Of a stretch of 64,000 nucleotides of DNA, positions 44,701 to 54,830 are shown piece by piece. The position numbers were made by a program, and so were the translations under genes. The stretch covers positions 103,445,937 to 103,509,936 of the forward strand of contig NC_133665.1 in the NCBI RefSeq assembly GCF_037893015.1, read 5' to 3'. Below the pieces are notes generated by a model. The model ran no database searches. It was not told the origin of the DNA and saw nothing but the letters and a program-made list of their open reading frames with translations. Origin of the DNA: Macrotis lagotis. Lineage: Eukaryota; Chordata; Mammalia; Peramelemorphia; Peramelidae. Numbering within the stretch: the first letter of the stretch is position 1; each line of letters starts with the position of its first letter.

Positions 44701-45994
44701 ATTAAGTGATCCCTTCTAACTGTAAATTCCATTATACTGTTCTCCTTTAAAGCCACCTAGTCCAGTCTTTAGCTACATTATTGTGTTCCCCAACCCTACC
44801 AGGTACCTGTAGGAAATAAGAACTCATTGGGTCCTCCTTGTTGTCTTCATTGTAGAAAAGGCCCCCGGCCACAAAGATCTGGTTTTCTTTGGTCACAAGG
44901 CTGACATGGTTCTTGGGAATCTGAGTGGACAGGGAAGCAAAGTAACACTCATTGGTCCCAGGGTCATAGGCCACAGCCCCCGTGTCACTGATCATGAAGA
45001 TTAGATCCTGGAGGAACATCCCAAAGCGCATAGTGTCATTGAGGATCCCAGGGATGATCGTGTCTTCATCATCAGCCTCTTCTGCTTCCTTCTCCCCAGT
45101 TTTCTTCACTTTCCCAGATGATCCTCCTGAATTTACTCCATTGACCATTCCAGTTCTTTCCTTCCCAGATATCTCTTCTTTCTTCTTCTTTCTCTTTAGA
45201 ATAGTCATCTTCCCTTCATGGGAATCCTTGACCATCTGAATTTTACGGAGTAGCTCAGGTCGGGCCCTTACCAGTGGGTGCTTTTCCACCCGGCTTTCAA
45301 GGTAGTCTCGGGGCAGAAGACGGAAACGGATGCTCTCAAAGACAGTGGGAAGTGCCTGGAGTCGGGCCTCCTGATCACTGCCAGTGCTAGCCCACTTCAT
45401 TACAGCCTCGAAGACTACCTCTTCTTTCTCTACATTGAGGCTGTCACTAGAGATGATAGCAATGAGCTCATCAGCAGAGAGGCCGTAGAAATCTTGGTCA
45501 CGGGAAATAAGAGGGAAGCGATCACAGATGAAATCACGGGCAGCCACGGCCAACCGAGCACAGTCCAGCATGAGGCCAAGACGGAAGACTGCCAGGCAAT
45601 TGGAAAGGCAGAGACGCTTCTGCAGGAAGGAAACACAGATGGTGAAAATGGATGGAATCTGGAAAAGATTGGCTGCTGCGAAAAGGTCCTGAACATTGTC
45701 CTCGTTGAGATCAATCTCTGAAGTGTAGAGGTAATGTAGGACCTTACCCATCACTTCTGGAGACACCTCCTCCAGGCTGATCTCCTGGGTCCCCTGGGAG
45801 TCCTTGACAAACATAGAACGGAAGTAAGGGCTACAGGCAGCTAAGACCAATCGATGACATGGGAATTCCTGTTCCTTCACCTTCACAACACAGTCCAAGA
45901 ACTTGCGATGGTCTAACATGTCCTTCAATCCATCCTGGAGGAGGGTCTGCTGGTACAGTCTCTGTTCTTCTATTTGGTCCAAACTCTGGGCCAT
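35598..45994 (-). CDS. KLHL40: KLHL40, kelch-like protein 40 (complete coding region)
   Basis: Six exons (45994-44807, 43265-43105, 40884-40777, 39698-39513, 38931-38785, 35709-35598) join in frame with GT-AG introns to 1902 nt, i.e. 633 residues (human 621 as I recall). Order: BTB domain about residues 25-128, BACK domain about 135-245, a lysine/glutamate-rich linker about 260-312, then a kelch propeller with repeat signatures FVAGG, FVVGG, YVIGG, YVVAG and YSIGG. In muscle the family member acts as a CUL3-linked adaptor that, unusually, stabilises nebulin and leiomodin-3 at the thin filament; human loss causes nemaline myopathy 8. Start context is strong (accaccATGG). Same strand as ZBTB47, convergent with HHATL. 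Confidence 0.97.
36496..36642 (-). mobile_element. Young marsupial SINE with perfect 17-bp target-site duplication
   Basis: tagatgttttattatta occurs at 36471-36487 and again at 36643-36659. The tRNA-like head is on the right (gtgccacctagctgccc) and the tail side is a (TTA)n/T-rich run. The perfect duplication suggests a comparatively recent insertion. Confidence 0.85.
36855..36996 (-). mobile_element. Marsupial SINE nested in an older SINE
   Basis: Flanked by ctcagtttctt at 36841-36851 and 37008-37018. The outer, older + strand SINE reads through the gap: gatcaattcatctctctgag before it and tttatcagaaaataggtata after it. Confidence 0.65.
38785..38931 (-). CDS. KLHL40: KLHL40 exon 5
   Basis: Encodes residues 548-596: [33 protein letters not shown] and ELNDIW. 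It is not open from an ATG in its own frame, so it was found by splice sites and by similarity to human. Acceptor tctccaccag precedes 38931; donor gtaaga follows 38785. Confidence 0.94.
38932..39512 (-). other. KLHL40 intron 4
   Basis: Contains a weak MIR-like piece at about 38985-39125 (gatgggaaactgagaccc); otherwise nothing recognisable. Confidence 0.6.
39513..39698 (-). CDS. KLHL40: KLHL40 exon 4
   Basis: Encodes residues 486-547: [36 protein letters not shown] and [11 protein letters not shown], i.e. a kelch blade. Donor gtatgg at 39512-39507 is a weaker GT site, but using it makes the join to exon 5 reproduce the human DNKW sequence. Confidence 0.94.
39699..40776 (-). other. KLHL40 intron 3
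   Basis: An L2 fragment in + orientation lies at about 39840-40060 (atgtcacctcctctgggaag, gactgggaattgcaggaggg). The rest has no feature I recognise. Confidence 0.5.
40777..40884 (-). CDS. KLHL40: KLHL40 exon 3
   Basis: Encodes residues 450-485: [35 protein letters not shown] and the first two bases of an Arg codon. Acceptor ctcctctag precedes 40884; donor gtaaga follows 40777. Confidence 0.94.
40885..43104 (-). other. KLHL40 intron 2
   Basis: Includes an antisense L1 3' end (about 42295-42440, ccccaattacatgttgaaac) next to a TATA-rich simple stretch (42228-42300), and a - strand marsupial SINE (42755-42885, gtgccacctagctgcc). The remainder, about 41,000-42,200, is unique sequence with possible L2 traces near 41,180. 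Confidence 0.65.
43105..43265 (-). CDS. KLHL40: KLHL40 exon 2
   Basis: Encodes residues 397-449 plus two bases: [38 protein letters not shown] and DSVMCYDR. Acceptor catctctttcag precedes 43265; donor gtaagg follows 43105. Confidence 0.95.
43266..44806 (-). other. KLHL40 intron 1
   Basis: Few repeats: a short CR1-like remnant (about 43600-43720) and a MIR-like piece (about 44190-44310). It also contains the candidate muscle enhancer at 43851-43895. Confidence 0.6.
43851..43895. promoter_or_regulatory. Candidate muscle enhancer core: E-box plus MEF2 site
   Basis: An E-box cagctg (43851-43856) of the type preferred by MyoD-family factors lies 29 bp from ctatttatag (43886-43895), a perfect match to the MEF2 consensus YTAWWWWTAR. 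It sits in KLHL40 intron 1 in DNA with few repeats. Function is inferred from the motifs and the muscle role of the gene. Confidence 0.4.
44807..45994 (-). CDS. KLHL40: KLHL40 exon 1 (BTB, BACK and linker)
   Basis: Encodes residues 1-396, starting [20 protein letters not shown]. It carries the BTB domain (KFLDCVVKV...[19 protein letters not shown]), the BACK domain (FICVSFLQ-like region, then [20 protein letters not shown]), the charged linker and the first kelch signature (FVAGGLF). The exon ends in a complete Gln codon, with donor gtacct. A 147-codon frame on the opposite strand is a shadow. Confidence 0.97.
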
Positions 45995-46390
45995 GGTGGT
46001 GGTCTTCTCCTAAGCCTCAGAAGGTAAGGAATGCGATCAGTACAGCAAAAAGTTCCGCCAATTCTTCCTTCACTTTGGACCCACTGGATTTGGAGTTGGG
46101 GGACTTTGTTTTGTCACTCACTATCTGTGACCTTAGCCAAGCTTCTCCCTTTCTCAGAGTCTCAGCTTTCTGCTCCGTCAAAAAGAATAAACGGACTCAG
46201 TGATTATTTCCAAGCTCCCTTTTAATTCTTCAGTCAGTAATCCTATGCATAGGAAGATATCTCTGCTTTCAAGGAGCCACAAGAGCTCTGGGGGTAGAAC
46301 CTTCCATCTGTCTGTCTGATGTTCTATCCACTTGTCCGTGTATCTCAGTATTAGACTTGGTTGGGACAGAGATATATATATATATATAGT
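45995..46390 (-). promoter_or_regulatory. KLHL40: KLHL40 5' flank and probable promoter
   Basis: Contains an M-CAT/TEAD-type motif (aggaatg on +, cattcct on the gene strand, 46027-46033) about 33 bp before the ATG, and a (TA)n run at 46371-46388 that could be mistaken for a TATA box. The transcription start is not defined by sequence. Confidence 0.3.
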
Positions 46391-47254
46391 AGAAGCTGGG
46401 TGGAATCTGGGCTGAGGCACCATGTAAGCTGATCTACCTTGGGTGTGATGAGTGGGACAGAGGGACAGTTGGGGGTGGGGAGGGGGAACAAGACAGCTGG
46501 GCTTCCCTCCTCCTCCCACCCCATCCCCCTACCCTGCTCCCTGAACACTGGACCTGTGTCAGTCAACTATGAGTCAGACCCAAGCACTGGGGGGACTAAA
46601 CCCTAGAGTAATGGAAAGGACACCCCCCCCAGACCTCATGATTAGAGCAGTGATGCCATTTGGGATGAACCAAAAACTGCCTCATTTCTAAATTGAGCTA
46701 AGGATGTGGCTCCATTTCTCTCTTGGCTCTGCTTGAAGACTCCTGGGGACCATGTCACATGTTCCTTTAGAACAGGTCACCTTTGAGGAAAAAGTGGGGG
46801 AACCTTGTGGGAGAAATGGAAGGATTTTTAGGAGAAAATGACAGGGTTGAGAAAAGGGAGGTGGGGCCAACCCTCTGCACCCTTTTCTAGTGTGACGGGA
46901 ACAGCTGTAGTCTGAATCCCTGGATACTTGGTCACAGGGTGTGGCCTCTGGGGACTAGCCAGCTCTGTGCAGACTAGGTAATATCCAACCTTGAGGATCC
47001 ACAAGGGACCTTATGAGTTCAACACAGCTTCCTGGACTAAGATATTCTATCTATGTGGGTCATCAGGAAGGGGAGAGAGAGAAAACTCAACCCCAAGAGT
47101 GATCACCTGCCTGTGGATCACCTGGGGTCAAGGCCCCATCAATGAATATTGATTTATCCATTCTAAGACAAAAAGAGTGGGGGTTTCTGACTCTATGACC
47201 TGGAGAATACATTCTAGACTTCTATTTGCCCTCTTAAGATGGATGATTTAGAGC

Positions 47255-48110
47255 AAGGTGGGACATGAGAGGCTTTCCAATCCAGGCCCATCATTTTGCA
47301 GATGAAGAAATGGAAATCCAAGTGTAGTCACTTGCCCAAGGTCACATACATAGTAAGTGATAGAGTCAGTATTCGAACCCAGGTCTTCTAGCCCTGAATT
47401 CCATTCCCTTTCCATGACACGACACTGCCTTCTCTGCACTCTTCTCATAGTCCAGGGGAGAATGCATTGTCACCCACTTTCTGTTGGAAGTTGGATTCAT
47501 AACAGGCAAGCTTTCTGAATAAGTGGGAAGGAAGATATTGGGTCTTCAAGGAGGCCATTCTCCTGAGAAGGAAGAACCAGTCTTGTATTTTGGGAGCCTG
47601 CCAGAACCAGGTCACTCAGACATAAAAACCCCTCAAGCAACTGCAGTAGTTCTAATTTTTTTTTCCACCAGGCATGTTATGTATCATGCACTTTGCTAAA
47701 CACTTTACAAATACTAACTATTTTGGTCCCCACAATAACCCTAGGTGAACGCATTTGTAATTTTCTTGGCAAAAACACTAGAATAGTTTTGCCATTTCTT
47801 TCTCCAGCTCATCTGACAGATGAGGAAACTGAGGAAAGCAGGGTAAAGTGATTTGCCCAGGGTCACAAAGCTAGTAAGTATCTGAGGTCAGATTTGAACT
47901 TGGCAAGATGAGTCTTTCTGAACCCAGACCCAGAGCTCTATTTACTGTACCATCTAGCTGCTATAACCTCATTTTACAGATGAGGAAAGTGAGGCAAATA
48001 GAGATTAAAGAGATTTGCTCAGGGTCATATAGCTATTGTCAGGTCAAATTTGAACTCGGGTCATCCTGACTCCTAGACCAGAGTTGTACCACTTAGATGC
48101 CTCCAAAAAC
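47255..48110. mobile_element. MIR-like element and two tRNA-derived SINEs
   Basis: 47255-47425 is MIR-like (cagatgaagaaatggaaatc, ttgcccaaggtcacatac). 47755-47965 is a long-form SINE, - orientation. 47965-48110 is a further SINE fragment with catttttacag-like core and ttgaactcgggtcatcctga. Confidence 0.5.
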
Positions 48111-48484
48111 CCCTCCGCCAGCCATGTGTGGACTCAAGGAATCTATAGTCCAATGTTCTCTCTCTCCCATGCTCCCCAGAGGGTCTCCCCTAGAGCTCAG
48201 TGCCTGGACTTTTGCTCCCCTGGCTGAGATCTCAAGGGCCCAAGATTAGACTGTCCCAGAAGTGACAGGGGCTACAGCTGAGAGTTAAATTTAGCCCCTC
48301 TGTGTACTGACAAACTATGATTCCATGCCACTCACCCTCTAGTTCCATATCATCATTCTCTGACTCATTTGTTTTTACCCATAAACCTGGGAGGAGGGTC
48401 TGGTGCTGAATCACTATCCCTTTCTTTCTTTGACATCACCTGAGAGAGCCAGATCTGTTTCTGTTCAGATTCTTCAGTGGGTCA

Positions 48485-49020
48485 CTGAACCAGAATCATA
48501 AAATTCCAGAATAAAAGGAGTCAGAGAAATTATCCAGTCCCCCCTCAATTTATGGAGGAGGAAACTGAGGTCCAGAGAGAGTATGGCGTTTGCCCAGTAT
48601 CCTAGTGGTGACAGTGGCAAGGTCAATACTCAAACTGAGATCTGATTTTCAATCTAAATTTGTTTCCCCAAGCAATTCCTCCCAGAAACTTAGTTATATA
48701 CTTATCTCCATCAGTAGATCTCTCCAGGTCATTTTTACCACTCCTTTAGGCTATTGCAATAAAATCCTAACAGTTATATAAAGAAGCCTCTTCCCAGAAG
48801 TCTTCCCTTATCACTAACCTCTGTTGGGACCTCCCTAGAGAGCTTTATTTGCCCCTCTCTAACTTATCTAACAATGTGGCTTAGTATCCTTATTTGACTA
48901 TGTCCCATGACCACCTATTAAATTGGAAACTCCTTGAAGGCAGGAATTGAGTCTTACCTAAATTTTCTGGTGTCTCCTGGGCATACAGTGCTCCATATTC
49001 AGTAATTATTTATTATTGTA
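48485..49020 (+). mobile_element. MIR-like element then L2 3' end
   Basis: 48485-48660 is MIR-like (ggaggaaactgaggtccaga). 48690-49020 follows the L2 3' order (gcaataaaatcctaac, agaagtcttcccttatcac, aaactccttgaaggcaggaa). Confidence 0.45.
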
Positions 49021-49444
49021 GTAAATTTAAAAGGTTTATGGCCATTAAAGCATTTAGCAAAACCAGAACCACATTGATGGAATAGTTAGTTTCTTTACTT
49101 GCTGACTGGTCTCCAAAAGATTAGATGCTAAAACATTGTGAGTGCCAAAGGGTCATCAAGGGAACCTGGAAGTCAAGTCTACATGGAATTTTGTAGCCAT
49201 ATCAGCAGCAATATCCCAAAGAGCAGTTTTAGCCACCCAGGCCAGGCAATGTGATAGCACTTGGACATGAATTGGGTAGAACCACATCAGAAACTATGCA
49301 TCTAAGCCTAGAGATTGTCCCTGGAGCCTGAGAGGGAATAAGGGAAAGCAGACTCCACCCTCAGTTATTGGGAGGAGGAATGTCCATACACTGTACTTCT
49401 CTGCTTGCTATGCCTTCAAAATAAATATCCTTTTACAAACACTT

Positions 49445-49965
49445 AAAAAAAAATATTTTCAGGAAGCCTGAAAAGACTTGCATGAATTGATGCTGAGTGA
49501 AATGAGCAGAACTAAAAGAACACAGTACATACTAATGATAACATCAACTGATGATCAACTATGATGGACTTGCTTCAAGAACAATAATAAAAGACAACTC
49601 TAAAAGATTTGTGATGGAAAATATCCAAATCCAGAGAAGGATCTGTAGAGTTTAAATGAATGTCAATACTTACTATCTTTAATTTTTAAAAGTTGTCTTA
49701 TATATCATGTCATTTTTTTCTTTCTAATGTTTTTATTCATCTATTTGGATTTAATTCTTCCTTCACCACTAAATTAATATGGATCTATGTTTAGTATGGT
49801 TATACATGTAATGCCTATATTAGATTGCTTTTTGTCAGGGGGAGGGGGAAGGAAGAAAAGCGTAAGACTCAAAACCTTGCAAAAAATGATCATTGAAAAC
49901 TACTATCGCATGCAGCTGGAAAAACAAATAAATAAAATATTTAAATTAAAAAAGTATTTCCAGCA
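49445..49965 (+). mobile_element. L1 3' end, sense
   Basis: Begins in late ORF2/3' UTR text (agcctgaaaagacttgcatg, gctgagtgaaatgagcagaa), passes ggggagggggaaggaagaaa and ends with caaataaataaaatattt plus A's. It differs in its 3' UTR from the L1 copies at 27245 and 32040, so it is another subfamily. Confidence 0.65.
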
Positions 49966-50269
49966 TCTCTGACTTCATTGGCATTCTCATTGCCAATGTG
50001 TGTCAGGACCCCCCCCCCCCGCCCGTGCCTTCATAGTTTTTCATAAGCTTCAGTGGATGAAAAGTCAGGCATCAGGTTTCCCAAGATATGTTAGTCCTCA
50101 GATGAGAAGCAGTCATGTTACTGGACCCATAGGACAGGCTTTTCCAGGTGAGTAGAATCTGTCTTAGCTTGAGCCCCATTGGTTCAAAGTTGGGACTTTG
50201 GTGGAGAAATCATCAGTTTAACCTTCCAAAAAAATTGCCACTTTCATCATGATACTCATTGTACATTTG

Positions 50270-50890
50270 ACCATCCTCCATTGTTTTTGGAATGTTATGG
50301 ATTAACAAGCCTGGCATTCTTCGTCTTCCACCTACCTTCCCAGGTTTATTTCCCATCATTCTCCCCTTAAAACCTAAGCTTTGGCCAACCTGAACTAATC
50401 ATCATCCACTCTTTATGCCCATGTTTTTCTTGCATCTGTACCTTCTTCCTAACATCTGGAATGCCTCCCATTCTGCCCACCTTTGCATGTCGAAATCTTG
50501 TCTTGACTCAGTTCAAATGATGTCTTGAACTCTTGAAGTGCCTTTCAGCCTAGCATTAGTATGGTGTCTGCTGTGATCTTCCTCCCTCCCTCTCCCTCCT
50601 TTCCTTCCTCTCTTCCTCCCTCCCTCCTTTTCTCCCTTCCTTCCAACCTAATCCAACAAGTATTAATTAAAAGTCTTCTCTGTGCTGGGAAGTGTACTAA
50701 GCACTGGAGATATGAAGGAAAAAAATTTTCTGCTTTGCCCTCAAGTGGTTTACATTCTACAGGAAGGCAGCAATATGCTGACGGCTAAAGATTTCCTTGG
50801 TCATTTGAGGAGAGTGAAAGCCCAAGGAGGGAAGTCAGAAAAGGCTTCCCCTAGGAGTTAGTGCCTGCTCTGTGCCTGGAAGAAACCAAG
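50270..50890 (+). mobile_element. L2 fragment, CT-rich tract and an unassigned old repeat
   Basis: 50270-50550 resembles the L2 interior near the 3' end (aacatctggaatgcctccca, gactcagttcaaatgatgtc). 50575-50645 is a CCTT-rich tract. 50650-50890 (gtgctgggaagtgtactaag, ctcaagtggtttacattcta) belongs to an ancient family I do not name; related text is at 63480-63980. Confidence 0.35.
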
Positions 50891-50894
50891 ATAT

Positions 50895-51218
50895 GATTAT
50901 GATGTTTGTCCTTCATTCTTGAAGAAGACCATGACACCAGGAGAGATGATGTCAAGATAGGAACATGAATTGGATTTGAGTGAGGGGGATGTTGTGCTAA
51001 GTCACCAGTCTTACTTTCTCCTCCAAAGTCATCTGGGTACAGTAGTCACATAATGAATCAGGATGACTGGGTGTGGCCCTGGATGCCAGGTAATCAGGGT
51101 TGAATGACTTGCCCAAAGTCACACAGCTAGTAAGTAGCAAGTGTCCAGGGCTGGACTTGAATTACTATCATCTTGACTCCTAGGCCAATGCTCTATCTAC
51201 AGTGCCACTTAGCTGCCC
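50895..51218 (-). mobile_element. Full-length ~320-bp tRNA-derived SINE
   Basis: On the - strand it opens gggcagctaagtggcactgt, passes the conserved core (acttactagctgtgtgactt) and ends gaatgaaggacaaac. A truncated relative is at 4855-5045. Confidence 0.6.
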
Positions 51219-51419
51219 AAGAAGGCAAGACACTGAGGCTGGAGGGAAGGCATCCAAAGATGACAGAAATCTGGAACTGGGAGCTGGAATGCTGAATTTG
51301 GGAATCAGAATACAGAACACACAAAGAATAAGATGAAATAAATCCGAAAAGATCGGCTGGTGCTAGACCGCAATGAGATTTAAATGCCAAACTGAAAATT
51401 TTGTATTGTATACTAGGTG

Positions 51420-51642
51420 CAATTGTTGTCCGGTCACTTGTCACTTCTGACTCTTGGCCCATTTGAGGTTTTCTTGGTAAAGATACTGGAAGAGTTTGCC
51501 ATTTCCTTCTCCAGCTCATTTTGCAGATAAGGAAACAGAGTGGAGTGACTTGCCTGGTCACACCTCTAGTGAGTGTCCGAGGACAGATATGAATTTAAGT
51601 CTTCCTCACTCCAGGCCCAGCACTCTATCCATCTTAGCTGTC
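51420..51642 (-). mobile_element. tRNA-derived SINE, long form
   Basis: Contains cacttctgactcttggccca, agatactggaagagtttgcc and ccaggcccagcactctatcc, as in the copy at 2238. Confidence 0.55.
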
Positions 51643-53173
51643 CATTAACTGGGATAGGGAACCACTAAACGTTTCTTGAGAAGGGAAGTGTGATTTGCTC
51701 AAGTTCACAAAGGCAGTAACAGAAGATCTGGGAATTCAGACCAAGACTTCAATGATCAAGCCCAGCTCTCATCCCACTCCCCAATTATGCCTTATTACTC
51801 CTCTCTGGGCTTTGAGTTCCCCATCTATTAAATACAGGGGCGGGAGGAGGTGCTCTCTAAGTGCTCTTCACACTCTCACAGTGTGGTGGATCTGTTAAAC
51901 CGCGCCTTGCCTGTCCTGGTCATCATTATGGGTGAAGGACCAGTCCATCAATTCTCCACTTCCTTATCCTCACCCTATCCACAAGACAATCCAAACAGAA
52001 AACAGATAAAGTTCTTTTACTATCCCACCACCACATGCCTCCTTACCGTGAGTAAAAGTAGGTGAGAAGTCCCAGAAGCCTCAAGGAAGAAATAGACTCT
52101 AACAAGGTCCAGGATGCCATACAAAAGAATTTGTTCCTCTTCTTTCCTCTGCCTCAATTACACATTTGTGATCTCTTTGCAAGGGGCTCTGTCCTGTCTG
52201 CACTGGGCAATACAGGTCTGAGGCTCTGGTGCTATGAGGGCTCTACCACCTGGAGATCCAGTCTTACTTGCTCCATCCAGGTTTTTTATGCTTCATTGAA
52301 CTACAATGCCAAGGGATGGTTCTATTACACTCAGTGGATACCTTTAGAGCTAGATGAGAAAGGGTGAGGAAAAGAAAGAGGTGAGGAGGCCCAGAATCAG
52401 AATGACAGAATCTCTCCTTTCTATCTTCTCAATAATTACCTTGTAGTCTCTACGTGGAACCCTCCCACAATGGTGAATCCATTCCCTTCCTAGACATCCT
52501 AGTCTGCTTTTTGTGATATTAGGAGTGCTTTGATTCCAGAAATTTATCTCTTTATAACTTCCACCATTACAAATCCCAGATCTGCCCTTCACAGCTAAAT
52601 ATTCACAATAACCCTTAAAAATCTTTGAAATCAGCTATCATTCGCTTCTTCTCTATGCTAAACATCCCAGCTCCTTTCATTTGTCCTCACATGGCATGAT
52701 TTCCAGTCCTGTTAACTTTCTGCTTACATTCTTCTGGCCATTTTCCAGTTTTCAAACTCCTTCTTATTATAGGGTGCTCATATTTGAACACAAGATTTCA
52801 GATGTGTTCTGGTCAGGGAAAAAGACAACAGTCCTTTCCTCACATTCTGAGCAGAGTCTTTCTTAATGGGGTCTTAGATAGGAGCTTTTTTGTTGTTCTT
52901 GTTGTCCTGTCAGAATCAACTCATACTGGACTTGCAGTTCACTAAACCCCACCCCCAGGTCTCTTTTACACAAATTTTCATCTATTCACTCAAAATGATG
53001 GGTGTGGAGAATGAAAGGCTCTGCCCTGAGTCTCAGATAAACCCTCTGATCAAAACCAGGATGGATGAAGGAGTGGGGTCTCAACACTTGCCTCTAACCA
53101 GTCCCTTAATGTGTAGATTTGGAGACACAAGTGACCAAATGGAGGGAGAAGAAGAGAAGGCTCATTTTATTTA
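51643..53173. other. Gene-free stretch with a CR1-like remnant
   Basis: A CR1/L3-like remnant lies at about 52570-52880 (ctatgctaaacatcccagct, ggcatgatttccagtcctgt, cagatgtgttctggtcaggg). The remainder is unassigned. Confidence 0.4.
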
Positions 53174-53284
53174 TTTATTTTTTTGGCTTTTGCAAGGCAA
53201 TGGGCTTAAGTGACTTGCCCAAGGTCACACAGCTAGGTAAGTGTTATGTGTCTGAGGCCAAATTTGAACTCAGGTCCTCCTGAC
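53174..53284 (-). mobile_element. Truncated marsupial SINE
   Basis: Has the tail and core (gcttttgcaaggcaatggg, aatttgaactcaggtcctcc) but the tRNA-like head is missing on the right. Confidence 0.65.
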
Positions 53285-54520
53285 AAGGAATCTCATTTTC
53301 AAGGATCCAACTTTGACCTGGAGTGTGGAAAATCTCTCCATTGTCCCTCCAGTGAAGTGCTAAGAAAAAAGAAGGCAGTGAATACTGAAGCATACAGAAC
53401 CATTTCAAATTCTGACACTTCGGGTCCTGAAGCAAATCATTTCTCCTCTAAGTTTCAGTAAAATGGGAATAATAATGTTTGCATTATTATACAAGTTCTT
53501 CCCCTCCCAATGGACTCTTGTGAGGAAAGCAAGGTATAAACCTTAAAGTGCTCTATAAACATAAAATATAACATTATTTTTTATGAGATGGCAGTATGTT
53601 AGTAGTAGCGGTTGTTTCTTGGGCATAGGTGGAGTGAAATGACTTCCGATGACTAAGGTGTATTCCAACTCTAAAATTCTGATTCTGTGAGGATCAGTGG
53701 TGAGGAGACTTGGATTGACAATTATCCCTCCCCCCCCTCCTCCATGTCCTAGGCACACACAGATTCCTGTTGGCTGGAAGCCTCTTCTCTGTTCTAGCCA
53801 GGAAGGCAGGATGAAGAGAATAAAAGTACCAGAGGCTCAAAACAGCAATTAGGTACCCATTTTCCTGACCTTGTGACTGACTGCCTCAACTTTTCCTCAA
53901 ATCCAGGGCATTGTGATCAGCCTTCAAGTCTGAACCTAGAATTGAAGTGGGAGGCTAACTACAGATTATACATAGATCCAGAAAGTCCAAACCCACTCAA
54001 AACAAGTTCTTCCTGTATTTCAGTTAATGTCCTTCCTACAACATGGTGTCAAGCTGAACCCGTCAACTATAGCTGTAGCTCCGATCAGAGAAGATGCTGA
54101 GATACATTTTTTGGGGGGCTGCCATATTACCTTGACTCATGTTGGATTTGCAAACCGTAAAAATCATGGACTCTCAGGGTTGGAAAAGACCTTCCAATAG
54201 ACCATCAAAACAACTCAAGGAGTGACCCTAGTATTAAAAATATGCATATTTCTTCCCCTTTAAGGGAACCCAGTCTAAGAGGGGAGTAGGGAAGGGAAAG
54301 AAATTGGTTCTAAAATGTACAAAACGGCTTTCCCACATTCAGTAGAGTGAGTCTGTAGAGTTTTTCCAAGTCTTGAAAAAAAGGAGCTAACACTGGTGCT
54401 AAAGAAGCCAAAGGGAAAAAGAGGAAACCCTCCCAGACAATTCCCCACTATGGTCAAATGAAAAGTTTCTTAGGTCAAAGGTCCTAGAACTAGAAAGGAA
54501 TTTAGGGACCATTTAGCCTG

Positions 54521-54715
54521 AAGGTTCTTAACCAGGAGGCCATGATCTTATTTTATTTTTAAATATTTTGATAATGATATTTAAATAGAATTGATTTTCT
54601 TTGTAATCCTAAGCATTTTATTTTATATATACAAAACATTATTATGTGAAAGGGTTCATAGTTTTCACCAGATTGTCAATGGGGTCCATGATGCAGAAAA
54701 TGTTAAGAACCCCTG
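54521..54715. mobile_element. hAT-type non-autonomous DNA transposon
   Basis: Terminal inverted repeats are visible: aggttcttaac at the left (54522-54532) and gttaagaacccct at the right, whose complement reads aggggttcttaac. Inside, ttttatttttaaatattttg and ggggtccatgatgcag match the hAT-Charlie-like MER pattern. It interrupts a MIR-like element (54470-54520 and 54716-54830). It has no coding capacity. Confidence 0.65.
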
Positions 54716-54830
54716 CTCCTTTTAGATGAGTTAACAGAGTCTCAGAGGGGAGGGACTTTCTTAAGATCAAGGTAATACTTGACTCCAAATCCAGTGCTCT
54801 GTCCACACAGTCACATCACTGTTCCTGACA

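Noticed and set aside
45278-45721. 147-codon frame on the + strand
   Set aside because: Shadow of KLHL40 exon 1 on the opposite strand.
46371-46388. TATA box for KLHL40
   Set aside because: It is a pure (TA)n microsatellite about 380 bp from the start codon, more likely simple sequence than a core promoter.
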